A program made the translations under genes and the position numbers. Shown one piece after another: positions 1 through 4,055 of a stretch of DNA of 5,421 bases. The stretch is from an uncultured Collinsella sp. (GTDB lineage: Bacteria; Actinomycetota; Coriobacteriia; Coriobacteriales; Coriobacteriaceae), in NCBI GenBank assembly GCA_902494375.1, contig CABUTL010000113.1, positions 1 to 5,421 of the forward strand, given 5' to 3'. Numbering within the stretch: the first letter of the stretch is position 1; every line of letters starts with the position of its first letter. The notes under the pieces are model-generated. The model was not told the origin of the DNA, searched no databases, and saw nothing but the letters and a program-made list of their open reading frames with translations.

Positions 1-328
1 CTGTGGTGCCGATATCAATTACCAGAACATCGCCATCATCAACAAGAGTTGCTGCGGTTGCGGCGATGGCCTCCTTGGCCTCGACTTGGACATTGATGCG
101 CTCCTCGGGATACGAGATTGCGTTGGAGCGAGAAAGCGATACCGCTCCGCCGCGTACGCGACGCAGCTTGCCTTCGGATTCCAGCGAGACGAGGTCGTGT
201 CGTGCGGTGACTTCCGAAACCGAAAAACGGCGAACGATGTCGGATACCGAGATATTTGGCTTTTCGGACAGCCAGTTCATAATAAATCGCTGACGCTCGG
301 CCGGTGAAAGGTCTGAAGTAGATGCCAT
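1..328 (-). CDS. DeoR-family transcriptional regulator (N-terminal part, runs off left edge)
   Basis: A probable sugar-phosphate-responsive repressor of the adjacent divergent PTS operon. 109 codons are visible, beginning MASTSDLSPAERQRF. Residues ~10-63 form the DeoR-type winged helix: an ERQRFI start, then ISVSDIVRRFSVSEVTARHD as the helix-turn-helix, and the family hallmark GKLRRVRGGAV at ~53-63. RHD stands where RRD is usual. After a linker, DGDVLVIDIGTT (~98-109) is the start of the ISOCOT-like sensor domain that binds a phosphorylated sugar in this family. The gene is cut by the window edge; full-length members are ~250 aa. The ATG at 328 is preceded by AAGGAG (335-340 in plus coordinates) at 6-nt spacing, which fixes the start. 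The divergent arrangement with the operon and the palindromes upstream suggest control of both promoters. Family assignment is firm; ligand and target are inferred. Confidence 0.93.
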   Translation of the reverse strand, partial: MASTSDLSPAERQRFIMNWLSEKPNISVSDIVRRFSVSEVTARHDLVSLESEGKLRRVRGGAVSLSRSNAISYPEERINVQVEAKEAIAATAATLVDDGDVLVIDIGTT

Positions 329-344
329 ATGCCGCTCCTTTTGA

Positions 345-371
345 ACGAAAGGCAAAAGATGCGCCTTTCGT
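345..371. repeat. Inverted repeat in the leader of the DeoR-family gene
   Basis: Two perfect 9-bp arms, ACGAAAGGC (345-353) and GCCTTTCGT (363-371), are separated by 9 bp. It lies just upstream of the regulator's ribosome binding site (335-340). It could be a protein-binding site, since both arms contain the CGAAA/TTTCG half-site seen again nearby, or a hairpin in the leader RNA. It shares its right arm with the overlapping palindrome at 366-379. Confidence 0.55.
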
Positions 372-379
372 AATCGAAA
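366..379. promoter_or_regulatory. Putative DeoR-family operator (autoregulatory)
   Basis: TTTCGTAATCGAAA has 5-bp arms, TTTCG and CGAAA, around a TAAT spacer. DeoR-family repressors commonly bind AT-rich palindromes with TTCG/CGAA cores. This one overlaps the last two bases of the predicted minus-strand -10 box (378-383) and the expected transcription start. A bound repressor here would block initiation, so autorepression is the natural reading. The palindrome is seen in the sequence; the binding is inferred. Confidence 0.5.
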
Positions 380-406
380 TATAACGTATCGATATGAAAA
401 GAACAA
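378..406 (-). promoter_or_regulatory. Predicted sigma-70-type promoter for the DeoR-family gene
   Basis: Read on the minus strand, TTGTTC (406-401) and TATATT (383-378) are separated by exactly 17 bp. The -35 matches the consensus at 4 of 6 positions, and the -10 at 5 of 6. The start site would fall near 370-372, giving a leader of about 43 nt to the ATG at 328. That leader contains the inverted repeat at 345-371 and the AAGGAG ribosome binding site. Confidence 0.55.
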
Positions 407-560
407 GGCAAAATCGAATGAATCAAATGAACGGAATGGCATGTCCCAAATGCATGCGTAGCAGATAGTTTGCACTTAAATAGCGTGTAGAGGGTCTTGT
501 TCTGAAGGCGCCGCCCAAAAGAAGTACGTTCACACCCGATATTCGACCGTTCACGGAAAG

Positions 561-602
561 TTGACAATTGAGCTTTCGATAGCTTTTGAAATGGTTTATA
601 AA
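561..602 (+). promoter_or_regulatory. Predicted promoter region of the transaldolase-PTS operon
   Basis: Two overlapping readings are possible. TTTCGA (574-579), a 17-bp spacer and TATAAA (597-602) give a reasonable sigma-70-type promoter with its start near 609. A perfect -35 hexamer, TTGACA, lies at 561-566, but the sequence 17 bp downstream (TTTTGA, 584-589) is a poor -10. The TTTCGA of the first reading is also part of the repeated motif at 572-583, so a bound repressor would cover the -35 box. The region is credible; which hexamers are used is uncertain. Confidence 0.45.
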
Positions 603-648
603 AGAAAACCGAAAAGCTTTTGAAACAAAGAAGAAGGCTTTCGATAGC
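572..648 (+). repeat. Clustered direct repeats in the operon promoter and leader
   Basis: GCTTTCGATAGC occurs twice, at 572-583 and 637-648, 65 bp apart. AGCTTTTGAAA occurs twice, at 581-591 and 615-625, 34 bp apart. The first copies overlap, together forming the imperfect palindrome TTTCGATAGCTTTTGAAA (574-591). The second AGCTTTTGAAA overlaps the 10-bp palindrome AAAAGCTTTT (612-621), which is preceded by CG to give a CGAAA half-site (610-614). The cluster spans the likely -35, spacer, start and leader. It is a good candidate for a multi-site operator of the divergently encoded regulator. Confidence 0.55.
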
Positions 649-664
649 AATAGTGTTAGATGAG

Positions 665-670
665 AAAGGA
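665..670 (+). promoter_or_regulatory. Ribosome binding site deciding the transaldolase start
   Basis: AAAGGA lies 6 nt before the ATG at 677. The open frame extends upstream to a TTG at 620, but the extra residues are non-conserved in character, lack a ribosome binding site and overlap the promoter repeats. Confidence 0.75.
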
Positions 671-676
671 CCGAAC

Positions 677-1387
677 ATGGCGATTAAGGTGTTTGCCGAC
701 GGCGCTAACCTCGAGGGCATGCTTGACATGCATGACAATGGCAACGTTCAGGGCTTCACGACCAATCCTTCCCTTATGAAGGCCGGTGGCGTGACCGACT
801 ACCGCGCTTTTGCCAAGACGGTTCTTGAGCACATTACCGATGTGTCGGTCTCTTTTGAGGTTTTCGCTGATGACGAGGCTGGTATGGAGGCCGAGGCTCG
901 CGAGATCGCAACCTGGGCAGACAACGTCTACGTTAAGATCCCGGCGCTCAACACCAAGGGCGAGTCCACTGCCGCGCTGGTCAAGCGCCTTTCTGCCGAT
1001 GGCATCAAGGTGAACGTCACCACTATCTTCACGCCTGAGCAGGTCGACGAGTTCGTCGATGCCGTCTCTGCCGAGACCCCCTCTATTCTGTCCATCTTTG
1101 CCGGTCGCATTGCCGATACCGGCGTCGATCCGCTGCCCCTCATGGCGGAGTCCGTAAAGAAGGCTGCCGTTAAGCCTGCTGCCGAGGTTCTCTGGGCGTC
1201 TACGCGCGAGGTCCTCAATATCTTCCAGGCGGAGTCTGTTGGATGCCAGATCATTACGGTCCCCAATGCCATTCTTGCCAAGCGCAAGAATTTCGGGAAA
1301 GATTTGCTTGAGTACTCGCTTGATACGGTCAAGGGCTTTGCCCGCGACGTTCAGGCGCTTGGTTTCCATATTCTGCCCGAGGAGTAG
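677..1387 (+). CDS. Short transaldolase (transaldolase / fructose-6-phosphate aldolase family)
   Basis: Class I aldolase-type TIM-barrel enzyme, cytosolic, 236 aa, the usual size of the short form (~215-240 aa). It is predicted to transfer a dihydroxyacetone unit between sugar phosphates, linking pentose phosphates to glycolysis. Visible motifs are VFADGANLEGM at the N-terminus, the signature GFTTNPSLM (residues 26-34), NVYVKIP (83-89) with Lys87 as the Schiff-base lysine, KVNVTTIFT (111-119) and SIFAGRIADTGVDP (139-152). Phe141 aligns with Phe178 of E. coli TalB, where fructose-6-phosphate aldolase has Tyr131; this favours transaldolase over simple aldolase activity. The sequence recalls the short transaldolases named from Staphylococcus rather than E. 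coli FsaA. It is first in the operon, 9 bp before the IIA gene, so it is co-transcribed and probably handles the imported sugar phosphate. Family is firm; exact reaction less so. Confidence 0.92.
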   Translation: MAIKVFADGANLEGMLDMHDNGNVQGFTTNPSLMKAGGVTDYRAFAKTVLEHITDVSVSFEVFADDEAGMEAEAREIATWADNVYVKIPALNTKGESTAALVKRLSADGIKVNVTTIFTPEQVDEFVDAVSAETPSILSIFAGRIADTGVDPLPLMAESVKKAAVKPAAEVLWASTREVLNIFQAESVGCQIITVPNAILAKRKNFGKDLLEYSLDTVKGFARDVQALGFHILPEE

Positions 1388-1396
1388 GGGACGAGC

Positions 1397-1843
1397 ATGC
1401 TGACCGATCTTCTTAAGCCCGAGCTTGTTGCCTGCCACGTCGAGGCCTCCGATTGGGAGGAAGCGATCAGGGCATGCGGTAAGTTGCTCGTAGACGCTGG
1501 CAAATGCGACCAGAGCTATGTTGACGCCATGATTTCATCGGTTCACAAATTCGGCCCCTATATGGTCTTGGAAGAGGGCATCGCCATGCCCCACGCTCAG
1601 GCAGATGGCAATGTGAGTGAAGCGGGAATTTGTATCGTCACGCTTGACCCTGCCGTTGCGTTTGGACACGAGGATTTCGATCCGGTTCACGTGCTCGTGG
1701 GTATTTGCGCACCCGACCCCAAGGCTCATCTTGGCTGCTTGGCGGAGCTTTCGCAGATGTTCGAGGACGAGGACTGCGTTGCCAAGCTCAGCGCATGCGA
1801 TACGCCCGAGCAGGTTTTGGAGACCATGCGTTCATTCTTTTAG
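1397..1843 (+). CDS. PTS sugar transporter subunit IIA (fructose/mannitol-type fold, ascorbate-type UlaC-like)
   Basis: Cytosolic phosphocarrier, 148 aa, that accepts phosphate from HPr and passes it to the IIB cysteine. It is a single EIIA type-2 domain. GIAMPHAQ (residues 61-68) is the active-site signature, with His66 as the phosphorylated histidine; His50 in SSVHKFGPY and His111 in DPKAHLGCL are further conserved-looking histidines. The phrase HLGCLAELSQMFED (111-124) and the length resemble UlaC/SgaA (~154 aa), and no HPr or IIB domain is fused. ATG at 1397 follows GGGG (1387-1390) six nt upstream, 9 bp after the transaldolase stop. The UlaB- and UlaA-like partners downstream support the ascorbate-type subgroup. 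The symbol ulaC is withheld because the substrate is unproven. Confidence 0.92.
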   Translation: MLTDLLKPELVACHVEASDWEEAIRACGKLLVDAGKCDQSYVDAMISSVHKFGPYMVLEEGIAMPHAQADGNVSEAGICIVTLDPAVAFGHEDFDPVHVLVGICAPDPKAHLGCLAELSQMFEDEDCVAKLSACDTPEQVLETMRSFF

Positions 1844-1855
1844 GCCTTAATGGCA

Positions 1856-1895
1856 CGGCGATGCGTCGCCGCTTTTGGATAGACGGAAAACCGTC
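1856..1895 (+). other. Two tandem stem-loops between the IIA and IIB genes
   Basis: In the 75-bp gap, CGGCGA (1856-1861) pairs with TCGCCG (1866-1871) around a TGCG loop and is followed by CTTTT. Ten bases further on, GACGG (1882-1886) pairs with CCGTC (1891-1895) around AAAA. The stems are 6 and 5 bp, and the T-tract after the first is short, so a full terminator is unlikely. They could cause partial attenuation, mark an RNA processing site or protect mRNA ends, adjusting the ratio of the upstream cytosolic genes to the downstream ones. The second stem ends 6 nt before the purine-rich ribosome binding site (1902-1913) of IIB. Confidence 0.5.
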
Positions 1896-1918
1896 ACGTG
1901 TAGGAGAGGAAGGTTGCC

Positions 1919-2194
1919 ATGCATATCATCACCGTATGCGGAAACGGCATCGGGTCTAGCCTGATGCTCGCTGGCAAAGTCGAGGAGCTTTGCGAGGAGG
2001 AGGGCATCAAGGCCGACGTTGAGTCCATGGACCTGAACGGTGCTTCTTCCGCAAATCCGGATCTGTTCATCACCGTTAAGGAGCTCGCCCCCGAGCTCCA
2101 CGGCAACGTTGTGATCGTTCGCAGCTATGTGAACAAGAAGAAGATCCGCGAAGACGCCCTCGAGGCAATCAAGGCGGCCGCCGCTAACGCCTAA
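1919..2194 (+). CDS. PTS sugar transporter subunit IIB (ascorbate/lactose-type fold, UlaB-like)
   Basis: Small cytosolic phosphotransfer protein, 91 aa, that takes phosphate from IIA and donates it to the sugar as IIC transports it. The N-terminal strand and P-loop HIITVCGNGIGSSLM (residues 2-16) carry the phosphorylated Cys7, and CGNGxGSS is the UlaB/SgaB version of this loop. The rest fits a Rossmann-like alpha/beta domain: KVEELCEEEGIKADVES, then DLFITVKELAP, NVVIVRSYVNKKKI and a C-terminal helix ending in Ala-rich residues. Length matches UlaB (~100 aa). The ATG at 1919 has an excellent purine-rich site (AGGAGAGGAAGG, 1902-1913) 5 nt upstream. It lies 75 bp after IIA and 71 bp before IIC, each gap carrying stem-loops. 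The symbol ulaB would describe the family, not a proven substrate. Confidence 0.93.
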   Translation: MHIITVCGNGIGSSLMLAGKVEELCEEEGIKADVESMDLNGASSANPDLFITVKELAPELHGNVVIVRSYVNKKKIREDALEAIKAAAANA

Positions 2195-2208
2195 AGCGGC
2201 ACAAAAAA

Positions 2209-2241
2209 GGGCGGTTCCCTGTGGAAGAGGGAAACGCGCCC
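2209..2241 (+). other. Stem-loop between the IIB and IIC genes
   Basis: GGGCGGTTCCC (2209-2219) pairs with GGGAAACGCGCCC (2229-2241) to give 11 base pairs with two single-base bulges (A2232 and G2236) and a 9-nt loop. A run of six A residues lies just before it and no T-tract follows, so it does not look like a forward terminator. It ends 11 nt before the IIC ribosome binding site (AAAGGAAG, 2253-2260). It may stabilise the 3' end of an upstream mRNA or set relative expression of the membrane subunit. Confidence 0.5.
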
Positions 2242-2252
2242 ACGTTAGAGAG

Positions 2253-2260
2253 AAAGGAAG
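2253..2260 (+). promoter_or_regulatory. Ribosome binding site deciding the IIC start
   Basis: AAAGGAAG lies 5 nt before the ATG at 2266. An in-frame GTG at 2221 would add 15 polar residues, but it falls in the loop of the stem-loop at 2209-2241 and has no comparable site, so the ATG is preferred. Confidence 0.75.
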
Positions 2261-2265
2261 CGCAG

Positions 2266-3657
2266 ATGCAAGCCATCCTCCCCATACTTGAGTTTATCCA
2301 ATCGATTCTGACCAAGCCAGCATGGATTATGGGTCTATTTGCCTTTGTGGGCCTTGTCGCACTTAAGCGTCCTGCCCACAAGGTGATGACGGGCACCCTG
2401 AAGCCCATTCTTGGTTACATCATGCTGTCTGCCGGCGCCGCTGTTGTCCAGGACAACCTTGCTCCGCTGGGTACCTTTATCGAGACCGGTTTCCACATCA
2501 CCGGCGTCGTGCCCAACAACGAGGTCGTCGTTTCGATGGCTCAGAGCGTCCTTGGCGTTCAGACTATGATGATTCTGATTCTCGGCTACGTCGTGAACAT
2601 TATCATTGCCCGCTTTACCAAGTTTAAGTACATCTTCCTGACGGGCCATCACAGCATGTTCATGGCTTGCCTGCTGTCTGCCGTTCTGCAGGCATCTGGC
2701 TTCCAGGATGTCCAGCTTGTCATCGTGGGCGGTATGTTCCTGGGCCTCGTGAGCGCTATGCTTCCCGCCGTTGGTCAGCGTTTCACCGAGAAGGTTACCG
2801 ATGGCGATGAAATCGCCATGGGCCACTTCGGTTCACTCGCCTATTACATCTCCGCTGCGGTCGGTACGCTGTTTGCCAAGGACGCCGAGGAGAACAGCAC
2901 CGAGAAGATCGAGGTTCCCGAGAAGTTCGCCTTCCTGCGTGACACCACCATCTCCACTGCGCTTACCATGGCCTTCTTCTACCTGGTTACCGCTTTCGCC
3001 GCTTACATCGCAGATCCTGCGGTCGTTACCAAGACCGCTGGCGGCGACAATGTAATCGTCTATGCCCTGACCTGTGCCCTGTCCTTCGCCGTCGGTGTCA
3101 CTATCGTCTACAACGGCGTTCGTATGATCCTCGCCGACCTGGTCCCGGCTTTCCAGGGCATCTCCAACAAGCTGATCCCTGGCGCCATCCCCGCCGTCGA
3201 CTGCGCCGTCTTCTTCCCCTATGCTCCCACCGCCGTCATCCTCGGCTTTGTCGCTTCCTTCATCGGTGGCGTGGTCGGTATGTTCATCGTGGGCGCTACC
3301 CTGGGCATCTTCATCATCCCGGGCATGGTTCCCCACTTCTTCTGCGGTGCTACCGCAGGCATCTACGGCAATGCTACCGGCGGTCGCAAGGGCGCAGCTC
3401 TTGGCGCTTTCGTCAACGGCCTGCTCATCACCTTTGCCCCGGCCCTGCTCCTGCCTGTTCTTGACGTCTTTGGCTTCAAGAACACTACGTTCGGCGACTT
3501 CGACTTCTCCGTCATTGGTATTACGCTCGGCCGCGCTGCCGAGGCCTTCGGTACCACCGGTGTCTACGCGATTCTCGCAGTCCTTCTGGTCGTCGCCTTC
3601 GTCCCCAACTTTATCCACACCAAGGGCGCTGTGATCAACCACGTTGAGGAAGAGTAA
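2266..3657 (+). CDS. ulaA: PTS transporter subunit IIC, UlaA (ascorbate) family
   Basis: Integral membrane permease, 463 aa against ~465 for E. coli UlaA, which moves the substrate across the membrane while IIB phosphorylates it. It has about ten or more hydrophobic segments with a charged cytosolic loop near residues 205-225 (KDAEENSTEKIEVPEKF). UlaA-family landmarks are KVMTGTLKPILGY (39-51), GVVPNNEVVV (80-89), the FKYIFLTGHHS stretch with His128-His129, RMILADLVPAFQGISNKLIPG, then AVFFPYAPTAVILGF, and near the end MVPHFFCGATAGIYGNATGG (from residue 354) and NTTFGDFDF. The N-terminal ILEFIQSIL begins the first helix directly, and there is no fused IIA or IIB. It is last in the operon, with a terminator 57 bp downstream. 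The symbol reflects family membership; the substrate could be L-ascorbate or another sugar, because ascorbate catabolic genes are missing here. Confidence 0.93.
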   Translation: MQAILPILEFIQSILTKPAWIMGLFAFVGLVALKRPAHKVMTGTLKPILGYIMLSAGAAVVQDNLAPLGTFIETGFHITGVVPNNEVVVSMAQSVLGVQTMMILILGYVVNIIIARFTKFKYIFLTGHHSMFMACLLSAVLQASGFQDVQLVIVGGMFLGLVSAMLPAVGQRFTEKVTDGDEIAMGHFGSLAYYISAAVGTLFAKDAEENSTEKIEVPEKFAFLRDTTISTALTMAFFYLVTAFAAYIADPAVVTKTAGGDNVIVYALTCALSFAVGVTIVYNGVRMILADLVPAFQGISNKLIPGAIPAVDCAVFFPYAPTAVILGFVASFIGGVVGMFIVGATLGIFIIPGMVPHFFCGATAGIYGNATGGRKGAALGAFVNGLLITFAPALLLPVLDVFGFKNTTFGDFDFSVIGITLGRAAEAFGTTGVYAILAVLLVVAFVPNFIHTKGAVINHVEEE

Positions 3658-3714
3658 TCCAGGCATACGTTAAGCCCTAATCGGGCGGAGCTCCGATAAC
3701 CGGCTCCTACACGG

Positions 3715-3756
3715 AAGCGGTGACGCCTCGAATGAGGCGTCACCGCTTTTTGTTTT
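3715..3756 (+). terminator. Rho-independent terminator of the transaldolase-PTS operon
   Basis: A perfect 15-bp stem, AAGCGGTGACGCCTC (3715-3729) with GAGGCGTCACCGCTT (3734-3748), surrounds a GAAT loop. The plus-strand tract TTTTTGTTTT runs from within the stem end (3747-3756). There is no T-tract on the minus-strand side, so it acts in the operon's direction only. It closes the operon 57 bp after the IIC stop. Confidence 0.93.
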
Positions 3757-4055
3757 GGAGTGGTTGTTAAAACGTACCGGTGAAGCGCTGTCTCTGCGCC
3801 GCGAACGGAATCAACCGCGATGATCAGCAAAAACGTTTTGCCGCTGGGGTGTCGATAAAAAATGGTAAAACTGCAAAACCGTTCGCCGAGAAGATGAAAA
3901 CCCGCAGCTCACGCCTTGATAAACGTAGGTAAAGTGTTTAGCAGTGCAACGCCCATATGCAAGCGAAAGTTTTGTTGCGGTATCTGCAAGTTTTCCCATT
4001 GGGTGAGAAAAACTTGCAAGTTCGACGATGGGCAGCGGTGGTTCGTCCTTTGCCG
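3757..4055. other. Gene-free gap between the convergent operon and tex
   Basis: About 300 bp lie between the operon terminator and the tex stop codon. No reading frame here has protein-like character, and I find no tRNA or convincing promoter. Visible structure is the short inverted repeat GCAAAA/TTTTGC around ACG (3827-3841), the A-rich stretch ATAAAAAATGGTAAAA near 3855-3870, and the longer inverted repeat at 3985-4018. The base composition is more AT-rich than the flanking genes, as expected for non-coding DNA. Confidence 0.6.
3985..4018 (-). repeat. Inverted repeat downstream of tex, possible 3'-end hairpin
   Basis: TGCAAGTTTT (3985-3994) and AAAACTTGCA (4009-4018) are perfect 10-bp arms. 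Inside them CCC (3995-3997) can pair with GGG (4001-4003), leaving a 5-nt bulge. It starts 37 bp beyond the tex stop codon in the direction of tex transcription, the right place for a transcript-ending or mRNA-stabilising hairpin. No T-tract follows on either strand, so it is not a standard intrinsic terminator. Confidence 0.5.

Larger units (their letters stand above)
329..676. other. Divergent intergenic control region
   Basis: A 348-bp AT-rich gap between the regulator gene and the transaldolase gene. The left third (about 329-406) carries the regulator's ribosome binding site, leader hairpin, palindrome and promoter. The right part (about 561-676) carries the operon's likely promoter, repeated motifs and ribosome binding site. 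In the middle (about 407-560) I see no convincing gene, promoter or strong hairpin, only a weak GCATG/CATGC inverted repeat at 439-457. Open frames crossing this gap on the minus strand have no recognisable protein character and no good ribosome binding site. Confidence 0.8.

Noticed and set aside
3..293. Plus-strand open frame across the regulator gene
   Set aside because: Ser/Thr/Arg-rich shadow of the DeoR-family gene, which has a clear helix-turn-helix and ribosome binding site on the opposite strand.
620..676. Upstream TTG extension of the transaldolase (19 extra residues)
   Set aside because: The segment overlaps the promoter repeats, is Lys/Arg-rich and unlike the family's N-terminus, and has no ribosome binding site. 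The ATG at 677 has one at proper spacing.
656..1438. Long minus-strand open frame (260 codons) antisense to the transaldolase gene
   Set aside because: It mirrors the codon bias of the real gene, lacks a ribosome binding site and has a composition unlike a folded protein. The plus strand encodes an unmistakable transaldolase.
2221..2265. GTG start adding 15 residues to IIC
   Set aside because: The codon lies in the loop of an intercistronic stem-loop, the added residues are polar, and the ATG at 2266 has a good ribosome binding site.
2833..3666. Minus-strand open frame (277 codons) antisense to the IIC gene
   Set aside because: Its product is an extremely Gly/Asp/Glu-rich, low-complexity chain, as expected from the complement of hydrophobic membrane-protein codons. 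The UlaA family match is on the plus strand.
3916..3944. Possible plus-strand promoter (TTGATA, 17 bp, TAGCAG)
   Set aside because: The -10 is weak and there is no plus-strand gene downstream, only the antisense strand of tex.
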